DNA of 64,000 nucleotides from contig CAJSYZ010000002.1 of the NCBI GenBank assembly GCA_910574455.1, positions 4,985,671 through 5,049,670 of the forward strand, given 5' to 3'. Made by a program: the position numbers and the translations under genes. This DNA comes from Trichaptum fuscoviolaceum (taxonomy: Eukaryota; Basidiomycota; Agaricomycetes; Hymenochaetales; Trichaptaceae). Below the pieces are notes generated by a model that was not told the DNA's origin, ran no database searches, and saw nothing but the letters and a program-made list of their open reading frames with translations. Numbering within the stretch: position 1 is the stretch's first letter; each line of letters begins with the position of its first letter. Below are positions 1 through 12,215 of the stretch, piece after piece.

Positions 1-1271
1 CCGGCTTACCAGGGCTCCCCAGAGCTCTGCCACTCAGTGAAATTCCTGGGCCTATTGTCCCTCGGTCCCTGTCGGCCTTCCAAAGCCATCTGGCATAACT
101 GCTCTTTAAAGGTAAAGTTTCAAGGCAGATATAATGATGTCCTTCGTCGAGAAGTTTCTGACTTTTTTTATTTTACACTCAAGCTCGCCACCCAAAAGCT
201 CGAAGCTTACTAGTACGGTGTATCGCAGCAAAGCCATTTTAGTTCTGTAGGTGAGTAACTCTCGGTATCAAAAATCGACTTCTTCTGATTTAAGTTATGA
301 ACAAGTTCGGTTTGCCAAGCAGACAAATGACGTTTGTCGAGAGTGAAAAAAATTAAATCGTAGTCTATACGTTCGTTCAAGAATTTGTGAATAGTCGTAC
401 CTGCAATACAGTTTTTCGTTTAAGTGTTCTGTCTGGACTGCCACCAGCTTTGATTCAGCTGTTTATGGTTCCCTGTGCCCTGCAGTTCGGCGTCTCGGCA
501 GGTTGAAGCTCAACAAATTGCATATTTTTCCTCTGAGAACTCTCTGGCTCGGAGAGATGTACAACAAAAGGCGTACTGGTAGTACTGGCGTCGTCTTTAG
601 ACTGAACTTTTCATTGCTCTTCATCAAAAATGAAGTCGACCCACTGCAAGTTAACATGCATTAATATGCCTTAGTGTTGTGAGCTAAGTGACTTCTCAGC
701 CTGCTTCCATTTTTTCACTCAACGTCTCAATGTTCGGGGCCTTCTACTTCTCTTCCTTTGCATCGGTGATTCTTACTGGCGTCCAGAAGGCATTGGCTTC
801 AATTCATAATCATGAATAAGCTATAGTTCCCCCTATCGGACCTCCTGAATCGCCAATCGTCAGCATCGACAGAAAGTCCTACAGCTCAGCAATTCAGATA
901 GGATTTCATCTTCAAGTTTGCTGGTTCAATCAGGGCTCGCGTTTCATGATTGACTCGAGTTCGAACGCGGATACGGCTATTATAGACCCATTGGCCACCT
1001 CGTTCACAACTCCGTGGACAGTGTTGCATCTCGCACAGAAATGTATCGATATCTTCTTTTCAAGCGATACGGCGAAATGGAACTTTTCATCTGCAAATCA
1101 AACTAGAAAGTTCCAAGCAGCGAATCTGCCATACTTCTGTTCCAGCGCTGAACGTTTTGCATGTTCTACAGCCGAGGACATCGCGTCTCGGAAGCACTAT
1201 TCTACTAGGAGCCCTTTTGGTTCCTGTCCTCGAAGAGTCGAAGGTGCTTTTGCTTCACATGCATAGACTGA
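1..1271. other. No gene recognised
   Basis: Only short open frames are present (for example 463-657 on minus and 946-1266 on plus). None has a recognisable domain, a convincing start or a splice pattern. The left edge may hold the flank of a gene outside the window. The last 100 bases before 1381 are the probable promoter of the small secreted protein. Confidence 0.5.
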
Positions 1272-1277
1272 TATAAA
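1272..1277 (+). promoter_or_regulatory. TATA-like box of the small secreted protein gene
   Basis: TATAAA lies about 105 bases upstream of the ATG at 1381, a usual distance in filamentous fungi. It is assigned from sequence and position only. Confidence 0.4.
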
Positions 1278-1380
1278 GCAAACTCGCTTTTCTGCAGTCC
1301 CCATTAGCAGTTCGCTATACCCATTGTCTTGTTCGCCAGGTACCGCGCTCGAGTCACTCATTTACATACCTTCCTGCAAG

Positions 1381-1869
1381 ATGAAGCTCCTCTCCGCACT
1401 CATTGCGTTCGCATCTGCAACCTTTGCATTCGCCGCGGTCCTTCCGATCGACGCTGCAGCCAAGGCAACCGCGGCTGTCCTTGTCCATAGGGAGCCCGTC
1501 CGGGCCACAGCAGCTGTTGCAGCCACCGCCACGGCTGCGCTCGAGGAGCGCCGCGTGCCCTCGCCGGGTTCCTACGTAGCTAACGCGAGGGACCTCAAGT
1601 TCTTGCCCAAAGTCGACGAAGTGGTAGCAAAGGCCGCTGCCGCTGTAACTGCTCGTGACGTTCTTAAAGATGAAGTCCTCGCTATCGTCAAAGCCGACGC
1701 GGCCATCATTGCTCGTGAGCCTCAGCCCTTCGAGAAGTTCGTCCCTCCCGTGATCGCCGTCAAGGTCGACGAGCCTATCAAAGCCGAAGGCGTGGTCATC
1801 GCTCGCGATGTTCTTCACGAGATCCCCAAAATCGATGCCCTTGCAAAAGCTGCCGCAGTGGTTATTTGA
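1381..1869 (+). CDS. Small secreted alanine-rich repeat protein (162 aa)
   Basis: The open frame reaches further upstream, but the ATG at 1381 gives a textbook signal peptide (MKLLSALIAFASATFAFAA), so this start is preferred. The remainder is rich in Ala, Val and Lys and has no cysteines. It consists of five or six imperfect units of the form [VI]D-x-x-x-K-A-x-A-x-V-[IT]-A-R-[DE]-[VP]. The motifs HREP, ARDV, AREP and ARDV recur, and the protein stops at AKAAAVVI, just where the next AR-D/E would fall. A dibasic ERR site occurs near residue 60. A GTAAGT donor follows the stop codon, so a 3' UTR intron is likely. No family was recognised. It may be a cell-wall or extracellular structural protein, or a precursor cut at the repeated basic sites. 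The secretion call is firm; the function is open. Confidence 0.75.
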   Translation: MKLLSALIAFASATFAFAAVLPIDAAAKATAAVLVHREPVRATAAVAATATAALEERRVPSPGSYVANARDLKFLPKVDEVVAKAAAAVTARDVLKDEVLAIVKADAAIIAREPQPFEKFVPPVIAVKVDEPIKAEGVVIARDVLHEIPKIDALAKAAAVVI

Positions 1870-2290
1870 ACGATGTAAGTACGAGTCTCAATGTCAACCT
1901 CAGAGTCCAACACCCTAACGTCGTACATGCAGCAGATGACGGCTTTAGACTTTCCGACCTGGACTCCTGACCCTCTCTATTTCCTGATCCTGAATTCTTC
2001 ATTTGTCCAGAGACGTATTTCATGTTTGGATTAGATACCTGTCGATTGATTAGCACCCTCTTGTCTGTCTTTTGTCGTACAATTGTGTTGTTTCCCTCGC
2101 AGCATATATTATGCTTTATGATACATAGTTTACACATGCACCCAAAATGGCACGGCAAAAATGAGATCCGAGATTAACAGGTTTACGGAAATTCCACTGA
2201 GATGCGACATCAGTAATATATACTATACATACTTATAGATGAATGAGAAGCGAACCTAGCTCGGCATCGGGGACGCATCTTCGTTACGCT

Positions 2291-3072
2291 TCAGCCAGCT
2301 ATGGCTTGTATCGCTGCGGTTAACCACGACATGTCCCAAAACATATACGGAGACCTCAGAGATTTGCCATTGAATCGACGGTCCTTCTCAATCAAGAGGG
2401 CTGATACAACCACAACGTTTCGCAGATGCTGCGCTGTGTTGGATATCAATAGATTGGCAAACCGATCATCGGATTGACTGCGCGCAGTTGGCTTTGGCGG
2501 AGGATTGAAGATTGCTATCACTTTGTCTGGAGCATCATCTGCATAAAGCTTCTCATGATGTATGTAAGTGGAGTGGGTACTTCTGCATCATGGCGAAGAA
2601 CGTACTTCCATGGGAGTGTATATGATTTCTTGATAGCCCTCCCACGTATACTTGTGGCCATCAACTTCAAACGAGACTTTTCTACCTGACTTGGCTGGTG
2701 TATTATGATTAGCTTCGATGGAGACGAAGAGCTGAGACGCTACGCACATTTCCCGGATAACTTTTTACTGGACTTGCTAACCTTCAACCACTTCCTAAGG
2801 CCTTTCGGTTCTTTGCCCTCAAGTGTCAACTTGTCCGAAGAGTAGAGATGCCATTGAAGCGTAGCGATCACATTCCCCGAGGAGTCCTTATATGTCGTGA
2901 TAGGTTGAGAACCAGACTCGTCCGTTGTTATTGCATACTGCTCGGAGCCGTCCGTTGGCAGGATAAGCGTAGTGCGACAGGGATCGGTCGAAGTGAGTTC
3001 GAGCTTCTCCCAACCTAAGGTATCATATCCATCCGAGGTCGTTTCGTCCTGTTTCAGCGGAGGTGCAGACAT
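2291..3072 (-). CDS. DUF6593-like protein (about 223 aa, 3 exons)
   Basis: Proposed exons are 3072-2748, 2694-2606 and 2548-2291, which keep frame and give 223 residues. Sequence features match the basidiomycete DUF6593 fold: an early strand pattern ending in TTLILPTDG, a YAITTDESG segment, IATLQWHLYSSDKLTLEG, a basic linker, then VSFEVDGHKYTWEGY, and a final exon starting LYADDAPDKVIAIF. No signal peptide is visible; the protein looks soluble and beta-rich. The role of the family is not established; many copies occur in mushroom genomes. The final exon is a long in-frame stretch with a hydrophobic strand (VVVVSALLIEKDRR). Splice sites were chosen by eye; the second acceptor could shift by a few bases. 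The family call is moderate and the gene call good. Confidence 0.65.
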
Positions 3073-3486
3073 GCTGGACAGGAGAACAAGGCTAAGCTCC
3101 AGTTGACCCTCACAAACAGTGTGTATATATACGTACAATATATATTGGTTTGAGTTCGTTTTATTTTTGATGAGGCGATGAGCGCAGTTCGACACATGAT
3201 GCACAACATTCCACGAGCGCCGAGAACAGGATACCGAAGCATTCGGATGCTTTGTTAGAGATGCACCGGTGATGTCTTAACAATGGGGAGAGAGAACGAG
3301 GAGCTTAACTTCCAGTTGGTGTTACTAGTACAAAAATACCCGTGAGAAAAAGTAGGAATCGTTCGGTGTTTCGTGCCGTCTGCAACTTGAACGTGAGGTG
3401 TGTACTTTGTCTCTTGCCATCTCTCAAAAGTCTTCAGTCATGATGGTCATCTAGAGAGTGTTTAGGGCATTGGGAAGACAGCAGGA

Positions 3487-4211
3487 ATGTCTTCTCACTT
3501 CTTTCGAGCGGCAGGAACTCGGGTATGGAGGTCTGTAAGTGGTGAGCGCGGTGTGCAGAACTTCTACAGGCTGTTAAAGGTGAGCGACTCGCAATTTGAG
3601 CATGTATCTGAATAACACGTTCGCTATCATAGATCGTGTGCACTTTCCATCTATTCTCCGAATATGTTGGTGGTATCAGAACGGTCCGTATTTATCTCTT
3701 TACTTGCCCGTTCGAACATGCTCCTTAAACAGAGTCCCCGGCATAAATTATCCATAGGTCAGCGGTCCCTCAATGCTACCCACAATGACCGGAACGAACG
3801 AATGGATCCTGGAAGACGCATTGACAGTTCGGTTTGGTCTCAAACCCATCGCGCGCGGCGAGCTAGTTGTTCTTGTTTCTCCACGTGCACCGACAGAGCA
3901 AGTCTGTAAACGTGTAATTGGTCTACCTGGCGATATTGTCTGTGTCGACCCGACCGGTGAACGCGCCCCCTCGACGGAACATTGCCTTATCCCGAAGGGC
4001 CACATCTGGCTCCAAGGTGACAATGCTGCGGGTTCGCGGGATTCCCGATATTATGGACCAGTGCCAATCGCTTTAGTGAGAGCGAGGGTGGTAGGGAGGG
4101 TAAGAGCAAACCACTCCAATCTACACATAATCACTGAGCATCATTTAGTTCTGGCCATGGAAATCCCGAACAATTTTTGGAGACAATATTACAATACTCG
4201 GGGAGGCATAA
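3487..4211 (+). CDS. IMP1: Mitochondrial inner membrane signal peptidase subunit 1 (182 aa, 4 exons)
   Basis: Exons 3487-3579, 3633-3683, 3758-4099 and 4149-4211 join in frame to 182 residues, the usual length for IMP1. This S26-family peptidase removes sorting peptides from proteins delivered to the intermembrane space. The serine motif SGPSMLPTM sits directly after the third acceptor (nucleophile Ser53). The general-base lysine is in CKRVIGLPGD (Lys99). The later box IWLQGDNAAGSRDSRYYGPV is the conserved GDN-x-x-x-S-x-D-SR-x-YGP signature, and the tail GRFWPWKS matches the family. Exon 2 encodes the segment before the catalytic serine (HLFSEYVGGIRTVSGPS). All catalytic residues are present, so it should be active. 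It forms a complex with IMP2, which is not in this window. Confidence 0.93.
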
Positions 4212-5939
4212 CATTGTCATCGCAATCGACAGACTGGAAATCGGTGGTACTTGAGTAAATTGCACTGTGACACCAAGCTGGAGCGAAAGGGTTATGCTGT
4301 GCTAAACAACACGTATACTTACCCGATAAACACTCTTCCCCCATTCTTCTCAATGCACCCCCTTTCCTTACCCAACTTCGCTCTGCTTGATCGCCACTCA
4401 CTCTTCCAGCCAATCCTCGAAACAACAATATCAGGGCCAACCTCAGCTTCCAAAGGCTGGGGCAACATCTATGAGCTTTACACCTATGGCCAATCGGGCA
4501 CTCAGTAACTTGTATTTGAATGTTATTCAACTAGAAGATGGCAGTTTTCTGGAAGGTCTAGTGGGCTCGCTTCCTCTTTGTCCAGAGACACAAGCAAGAT
4601 TTCTCTCGGCATCTGTACGATCTGAACGACGACAGGGAATATGTTGATCTATCTCGAAGAGAAACCTGCCGCCATTTCTGAGGTCGAAGTATCCTTAGTG
4701 CGAGTCGTCGAAGCGGATCTGCATGACATTAACACCTTGTCAACTGTCTAACAAAAGGTGAAATCCCACTGGTCCTGTCTCTTGCATCTGCAACGTGAAT
4801 GCGTCCCCCTGGCGTTTGCTCCACTGCGGCTCGAGCATTAAGCAGAACAGCATTGCTCCTTTTATACAGTGGCCCACATCTAGGGCGACTTCCACCACCC
4901 CGCCAACGGGCCACAGAATGCTATCAAGTCCAAAGTTAAGACCCAAAACCGTGAACAGGCCCAAGCAAAAGAGGGAAAGTAATGGACTGGCTGTACCATC
5001 CATCCCCCCAATTTAAACTTGTCAGCTGGGGGACCGTAGTATCGAAGATTGTGGCGCTACCGCTCGACCGCACGCTCCCCTCCCCTCCGACGCCGAAGGG
5101 GATCATTAGGGACGTCGGTGCCTGTATCCACTTGTCTCGAGCTGACGAGGGAAGGCTGTAATTCCGCCTCGCTAACACACCTCCGGTCTCGTCTCCTGCT
5201 TGGGGCCGCCAAGGTGAGAGACCATTGACCTATGTGATGTGCGTGCAAAATGAATATAGGAGGATGTCACCTTGAGCCCCTACCCAATGACAAGGTCGCG
5301 GATGGGCGTTACGTGCGATGAAGGAACGCCCCCCTGGACATTGGGTTAGGTAGCTCATGATGGCAGGATCTGTGGAGAGGTTGAACCCGTGTGCCCCGCC
5401 TTCTAAACACTTTCTATTCCAATGCCAGTAGGCGGCTGACAGTTGGCTGGCTTGGTGGAGCCCTGAACTCGGTCAGAAACTAGTCTGCCTCATATAAGCC
5501 TGAGGGCTGACCAGCCTCAGAGCTGACGGTCAGTCGGTTATTCAATATGTTTCGCTGCGGCATTGTTTGTGAATCAGTTTTGTGAATCAGTTTAATGAAT
5601 TATAATAATATTCGACGCAACAAGTAACATGGAAATGAATCCAAGGCAACAATGAAAACCAACTGTTTTCGAAGAAAGAAGCTGTAGTTTCCCGTCCGAG
5701 GGGAGCTTCATAGTGCACTTCGCTAGGACATAGTCATCTATGCGGGAGAGAAAAACTGAAAGAAGTCTGTTGATTGATTGGGAAACTATGCGATACGGCT
5801 TTCTCATATGTAAGTACATGCATGGGGCGTTTAAGTGTTGAAGGTGGGAGAAATCAGATTCTAGAGGGATAGTTACAACAAGGGTGGCACGCTCCAATGC
5901 ACCATCCCGTCATCCCTGCGTTTCCGCTGATGTGAAAGA
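4212..5939. other. Intergenic, no gene recognised
   Basis: About 1.7 kb between the convergent ends of IMP1 and the TTC1-like gene. Open frames of 60-110 codons occur on both strands (for example 4740-5003 minus, which is hydrophobic) but none has family features or a credible exon pattern. A short direct repeat, TGTGAATCAGTTT, occurs twice near 5567-5595. Confidence 0.5.
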
Positions 5940-7067
5940 CTAACGAACGAAATTCATGGAATAACCACCCTTTCCATCAGGTTCAAATTTGAAGTTGTCT
6001 GTCGATAAGCCAAAGTTTCCTAAAGGAAAGAAAACTTAACAATGGAACGCGATGGAGATGCCATATGTACTGACCAAGGAGGCTGTTACCCAGGCCTTTT
6101 AGCTTTGTCATGACCTCCTCTGTCTCTTTCTTCTGCGCCGCCTCCGCACGCGGCTTGATAGATGTAAGAGAACGTTGAGTAGGTGCTATTTGTGGCGAAG
6201 TAGGAGGTAGAATCTTCAGGAGGGTGTTATAATCTGCATTTTGCATGCATAGAATCAGTCAAGAATACTGTGTTAAGTAGCGGATTTAATAAACGGCTCA
6301 CCATCCTGTGCGCTGACCAAAGATGTCCATGATCCTATCTTCTCGTTACATGTGGCCCGACGTTGCAGAGCCTTCACATAATTTGGATCATCCGCCAATG
6401 CTGAATGAAATGAAACCATAAACTTCAACTAATCGTTACAGATTAATGTGTACAGACCTTCAGTACACGCTGTCACAGCATCTTTGTACTCTTCCTGAAG
6501 GCATCTCCAATAAGTATCAGACCTCTGTAGATCAAGTTCTAGTTACTCACAAGCTTAACATGACATGCACCGATATTTGCATTGAGGATAGCCCGAGCTT
6601 TCGCGCATTCAAGTTGCAATCCCGTTAAAGGCTTTAGCTCCTGTTCATCTAGCTCCTTTTCCTCCTTCTCCTTTCCCTTTCCCTTGTCCGAACCCCCACC
6701 TTCTCGTTCAGCATTTTCTTCTGGGTCGGGTACCGTTGCCTTTGGTTCAGCTATTCGCCGTTTGGGAAGTCTTCCGAGCGCAGATACATATGATGCCCTT
6801 GCTTCTGCCCAGCGCTCAGCCTTGAAGTGCTCTGTGCCTTCCTGCTTCAACTCATCCGCATTCTTCAGGCATTTCTACTAAGCGTAGTCGGTAAACGCTT
6901 TCCCGCCGCAAGTCATGTCAAGCACGCACCCTCAGGTGCTCATCGCTGCCCTCGATCGGTTCACTTCCAGGATCAAATGATTGAACCAATTCTATAGTAC
7001 TTTTGCTGCTTGTAGTCGGATCAGCAGCAGTGTTGAGACTAGATGATGCTTTCGGCGAAGTAGACAT
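5940..7067 (-). CDS. TPR protein of the TTC1 type (about 6 exons)
   Basis: A cochaperone-like protein with tetratricopeptide repeats. Exon 1 (from ATG 7067, to 6930) is an acidic, Ser-rich leader. Exon 2 (6874 to about 6554) holds TPR helices KCLKNADELKQEGTEHFKAE and RAILNANIGACHVKL, interrupted by a highly charged Lys/Glu insert typical of fungal copies. Further exons read EEYKDAVTACTEALADDPNY, VKALQRRATCNEKIGSW and LLKILPPTSPQ. The carboxyl end is the family hallmark: LKGLGNSLLGNFGLSTDNFK followed by FEPDGKGGYSMNFVR and a stop at 5942-5940. An alternative start exists: ATG 7189 with 13 codons, then a GTAAGT...TTAG intron joining in frame before PMVQGF. The upstream stretch may instead be a 5' UTR intron. 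Family assignment is firm; the first exon is not. Confidence 0.85.
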
Positions 7068-7548
7068 GGCAAGAGCTATAGGAGCGTTGAAACCCTGAAC
7101 CATGGGCTAATTCAAGCTGCCACTAGTGGGCGTGGTACCAAAATACTTACTTTACTAACCGAGCGTCCACCAGTCAAAAGGACACTCATAGCCAAGGAGA
7201 ATCTTTTGAACGTGAACTCATATGATCCATCTCATCACTGTACTCACTGTCACCCATGTCCGTATATCTTTCAAAGGAAATTCTTCAATGTTATAGGAGG
7301 TCGACCGTCGTTGGACTTTCTTGACATGGACACCGACGGCCTTTGAGAAGTCATAGAACGCCGACGGCGTCGAGAGGGAATACCGACGACGGCCTTGGAC
7401 AAGATCTTACTCATGCTAGACAACGGAACGGTCTTTAGCTGCTGACGAGGCTGCCCGGCATGATCTGGCTACATGTCCGCTGCCCTTGAGCATTCCGCCC
7501 ATGTACAAATCATTACTAGAACCATTTACTTGAACTCCGTGGCAAACC

Positions 7549-7556
7549 TATAAAAG
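7549..7556 (+). promoter_or_regulatory. TATA box of the SDR gene
   Basis: TATAAAAG lies 58 bases upstream of the ATG at 7607, a good position for a core promoter. Confidence 0.5.
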
Positions 7557-7606
7557 TCGAGGGACATGCTTGGTCTACTTACTCACGTTCCTCCAATTCA
7601 CCCAGC

Positions 7607-8721
7607 ATGCCAGGCATCAACGATTCCAAGTGTGTCCTCGTCATTGGCGCAACTTCGGGTATAGGTCGCGCTCTTGCTCTCGCCATCCACGCTTTACCGA
7701 CCCAGCCGACTGTAATCGTCGGTGGCAGACGCAAGGAAAGGCTTGATGATCTGGTTGAGAAGGGCAAAGAGAACGGTGGTCGTCTTGAAGCCGTCCAGAT
7801 TGATGTTACCGCCCCGCGGGACACGCTAAAGAGCTTTGTCCAAGACATTGTAGCCAAGTATCCAGATGTGAGTGAATCTGCGTATAACATCAAATATAAT
7901 GCTTAGCCATGACTTTGCCGTATCTAAACTAGCTGGATACCGTGGTGTTTTCCTCGGGCGTTCAGCACAGAACAGACTTCACCAAGCCAGAGGAAATAGA
8001 CCTTGACGGTGAGCATGTTGACTACATGCGCTACGACAACATAACTGATCCGTGTCTTTGTTAGCTGCATTTAGCGAGATAAACATAAACTACACGTCGG
8101 TCTTTTCTTTGATAACATTCATCCTCCCTCACTTCCTGAAGCTGAGTGTGAGTATTGAAGATGTTTTCTCATATTCTGTTATCAATCTGACCAAAATGAT
8201 TAGTCTCAAGGGCGTCCTACGTTCATTGTTCCTATCACATCTGGACTGGCGATCCTTCCCATGCATACAGTCGCCAATTACTGCGCGACTAAGGCGGCAT
8301 TGCACAGCCTGAGCCTGTCTCTTCATGAGAATCCGAAGGACACAAACGTCCATGTCATGGAGATCATCCCGCCGTAAGTTCATTCGTGTGTTTCGTTAAA
8401 CTAAGCACTCATTGAGCACTGGTATGCTATATTTGTGAAAACAGACTTGTTGAGTCAGAGCTGCATGACCGTACGTGATTCGTCAGACGAAGACAGTGGC
8501 CAACGCATTCCACTAACCATCTATACTTACTAGACCAAGGCACTACCCCGATGCTCTCTGAAGTTTGGATGTCCCTTGACGAATTCACAAAATTGATTAT
8601 GGAAGGCTTGAAACGCGGTGACGTTAATATTGTCACACCTAACATAGAGCATCTTTGGGAGAAGTTGGAAAAGCCAAAGATTGGAGCGAGCGCAACGTCG
8701 GCATTTTGGAAAAAGAATTAA
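7607..8721 (+). CDS. Short-chain dehydrogenase/reductase (267 aa, 6 exons)
   Basis: Exons 7607-7867, 7933-8008, 8065-8147, 8204-8373, 8445-8470 and 8534-8721 join in frame. The N-terminal Rossmann motif is GATSGIGRA (TGxxxGIG type), followed by GGRRKERLDDL, which suggests NADP(H) binding. The catalytic triad is visible as Ser153 (PITSG), Tyr166 and Lys170 (YCATK). The usual NNAG is replaced by FSSGVQ. The segment VMEIIPPLVESELHDQGTTP fits the family's post-catalytic loop. No signal peptide or membrane segment is seen, so it is probably cytosolic. The substrate cannot be told; the closest style is the DltE-like group of fungal SDRs. It is convergent with the GH3 gene, 397 bases away. Confidence 0.9.
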
Positions 8722-9118
8722 GGGGAACAACGAGTGGGCATGGAAAACAGTTCCTCAAATCAAGACACTGAGTTTGAATAGTTACTGAAAGTATGTCTTA
8801 AGATTATTCGAAGGTTTGAAATGTAATGAACGTCGGTGAACGCCTCCTACGACTCAGAAACTAATATGTATATGGTTTCCAAATTTGCACGTTGAAGACA
8901 CACGGCGGCCATGATTCCACAGGTATCAAACCCCTTGACGATTTGTAACTTAGGATTGCTTTGACAAGGATACCTAGTTTCAGAATGCCGACTTGAGTTG
9001 ATTTATCGATAAACCCGGAATTACAGCGAGTAACTAACAAAGTAAATAATTCTCTGCAGAAGGAACAAGAAATTGAGCCCGGGAGGCACAGATTTTGCTT
9101 TTGAGATTGGATGGACTT

Positions 9119-12100
9119 TTAGTGCACGGTGAGCGTCGCGTTGACGTAGGTCGTATCGCTCGTTCCAATCCTGACATTGAATTGGCCAGTCTCGACAGCG
9201 AAGTTGTTGCTCAGTGTCCACAGCTTGAGCTGGTCGTTGGAGATTGATATGGTCACATCCTTTGCCGTGCCGGCACTTCAAAAAAACGAAGGCATTAGAC
9301 AAAGCGATAAGTTAGTCGTATATTTCAGGACATACGGGATTTCGACCTTCTGGAAGCCTGCAAGGAAGGTGTTCGGTGTGACAACGGAGGAGACCACGTC
9401 GGTGAGGTAGACCTGGACAACCTCCTTACCCGTTACCTTACCGGTGTTCTTCACGTTCACGGTCACCTTGAACCCCTGTGTACTCGAAATAGAGGGTTCG
9501 TCCAGGCGCAAGTTAGAGCTTCGTCAAGATCAGATTAGACAAAATAATGTACTTGAAATACGTGTTCAGAACTTACTAGTTGAACGTGGTGTAACTCAAG
9601 CCGTGGCCGAAGCTCCAGATGGGAACAGGACTATTGAGAACGTATTGATGTCCGAAAATCAGTGACCCATTGTCAGTGACTGAACCAGCATCAATAGGGC
9701 GAGCGCCTTTCAGGTAGTTGTAGAACGCAGGTGTTGTGCCAATGGACCGAGGGAAGGAGACAGGGAGCTTTCCGGATGGGTTAACCGCACCAAAGAGGAT
9801 CTCCGCGATAGCCGTGCCACCCTATCCCACTCCAGTAAGATTGACAATTCACAGAAGATATGTAAGAAAGATTACGCACAAGTTCACCAGGGTAGAACTG
9901 CTGAAGAACAGCACCTGCATGTTCCTGGATCCATGGTTCTGAGACAGGCTTGCCGCTGACGAAGACAACGACACTTTTCTTGCCGGCTTGTTCCATTGCA
10001 CTTACAACGCTCTGGACCAACTGGCCCTGAGCACCAACGAGAGCTAAGTCGCTCAAGTCAACGTGTTCGCCAGTTGTTGCATTCGTGCCCGGTGTCCACA
10101 GAAGTGTTTGGTCTAGCGACCACGTACCGACGAAGATTACTGCAACGTCCGCATCAGTTGCGGTCGAAACCGCTGCATCGATGCCAGATGTGTCAGACGA
10201 CCAGAGTTTGGCACCCTCGGCGAATGAGATATCGACGGAAGGAGCATTTGATTGAACGTATTGTTTTATTCCGTCGAGCGGGCTGATACCATTCAGCGAC
10301 GCGTTGAAGAAAACGTAATCACCGAACTATATGAAAGCAAATTAAACAACCCTGGTCGGACTTGAACATCAGTTTGAAGACATACGCTAACGCGATCAGC
10401 TTGTGGGCCAATGACTGCAACCTTTTTGATGTCACTACCAAGGGGAAGGACGTTGCGGTTCTCGAGCAATACTACAGTTTCTTGCTCGACCTGGTGCAGT
10501 ACTTTGCGGGTAGCCGCGGTGCGGAGTGTCTTGTTGTAGTCGGCATATGGGTAAGGGTCTAAAGGAGCATACATCAATACAGTCAAATCAATAAAAGGAG
10601 TTTCTTTAAGAATGTCCTACTTTCGAAGAGACCTAAAGCAAACTTTGTGCGCAACATAGTCGCAACGGCAGCATCGATATCAGATTCATCGACAGTCCCA
10701 GCCTTAACTTGGTCTAAAATATTCAGATTAGTTACTCCATACCGTCGAAGGTCGCTAATAAGCACAAACCAGGAAGTGTCAGATAAGTATAACTTCCACC
10801 GCCCATTTCTCCTTGTACACCATTAACCAGTGCCTCGCGTGCAGCGCATTCACGAGTATCGCACGTTCCGTGGAGTGTGATCAGAAGATCAATGGATCCG
10901 GCATCGCAAGTGACCCAGTACTTGTAGCCCCATTCATTACGAAGCTACGGCACAACATCGTTAGTCTGATAAATGGAAGAAGAGTTAGTGGGAGAATTCT
11001 TACGATATCCTTTAATGTATCTACATAATGGGACAAGCGATGATGAGTCATTTTATCAGGAGTGCCGGGATCATAAACACTTACGGGAATTTGACACAGC
11101 AGGTACACCATCGTAGCTCGAATAAGCAGTCATGATAGCGAGAGCACCAGCTTCCACACATCCCTTCTGGAACGCTGGGAGGTAGATGGTGCGCATCGCG
11201 CGTTCGCCGCCTTCAACTGGGGCAAGGTTCCTATCCATCGAAAGTTAATAAAGGTTCCTGTGAAGATGTTAATTAAGGACTAACAGGCCTCCTTGGGGAC
11301 TACCAAAGGCAACGAAGTGCTTGCAAGTTGCTGCCATGCGAGCGACTGCCGTTGACGTCGCGTTCCGTCGGCGCCCGCTCTGCAAGCCCGTGACGAATGC
11401 TGCGCCAATCGTGCTAGTCAGGAATGGATCCTCCCCAAAATTCTCTTCGACACGACCCCATCGAAGCTCGCGACTCATATCGAGGACAGGCGCGAAAATT
11501 TGGCTAATACCAAGACCCTCTGCTTCGTCAGATATCGCGGAAGACACAGATGAGACGAGGTCCGGGTTGAAGGATGCGGCAAGTCCGATAGGCGAAGGGA
11601 AGGTGGTGCCGTTATTCGTGAACCCATGAAGACCTTAGAGAGTTATACGGTAAGTTCACTTCTTTGGAGACAAAATCGACAATTATTTTGGCTCACCTTC
11701 GCTTTGGAACATCGCGGGAATACCAAGAGTGGTATTCTCCATTAGATAGCGTTGTCCGACTTCGACGCCGAAAACGAATTTATCCCAAGGAGTCAAATAG
11801 CCTCCCCAAATGCTGCCAGCCTTCGAGGCCATCATGGCGGCAAGTCCAGTAGCATTGAAAGTAAGGGTATCATCCAAAGGGTCAGTAAAGTTCATCCAAC
11901 CATTCATGTCTCCTTGAATACTAGAAGGACTTTATTCAGCTCTAAGAGTGGGAAACAGAGCATGTCAACATACAGTTGGGAAACCTTTTCTTCGACGGTC
12001 ATACGTGGTAGTAGATCATTGACTCGATCTTCGATGTTGGCAGTTGCGACCTTGTACAAAGGAGTCGAGCCATCCTTGTTTGTTGCTCGTGAATGAAGAT

Positions 12101-12215
12101 GAAAAGGTAAGTGTCGCTCCTCAGGTGAGCCGGGTTCAGGAAGCGCTGCGACAAGCGAAGATAGCTGTACAAGCGAGAGAAGCGCGTACAAGCGAGCAAA
12201 CTTTGCAGAAGCCAT
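9119..12215 (-). CDS. Secreted GH3 family beta-glucosidase-type enzyme (multi-exon)
   Basis: A glycoside hydrolase family 3 enzyme expected to cleave terminal beta-linked sugars from oligosaccharides outside the cell. The start at 12215 gives a signal peptide (MASAKFARLYALLSLVQLSS). Exon 1 ends at 11974 and exon 2 begins at 11920. The TIM-barrel domain shows QSEGLHGFTNNGTTFPSPI, FAPVLDMSRELRWGRVEENF (substrate-binding region), ATCKHFVAFG and the nucleophile segment YWVTCDAGSIDLL. The second domain has ETVVLLENRNVLPLG and VAVIGPQADRVSFGDYVF. The fibronectin-III-like C-terminal domain has SFGHGLSYTTFNY and FKVTVNVKNTGKVTGKEVVQ, ending VNATLTVH. The total is near 800 residues, normal for fungal GH3. 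Roughly a dozen short introns; not all boundaries were fixed. Whether it prefers glucosides or xylosides cannot be read from sequence. Confidence 0.92.

Noticed and set aside
1354..1818. 154-codon frame antisense to the small secreted protein
   Set aside because: A shadow of the Ala-rich plus-strand gene, whose signal peptide and repeats are convincing.
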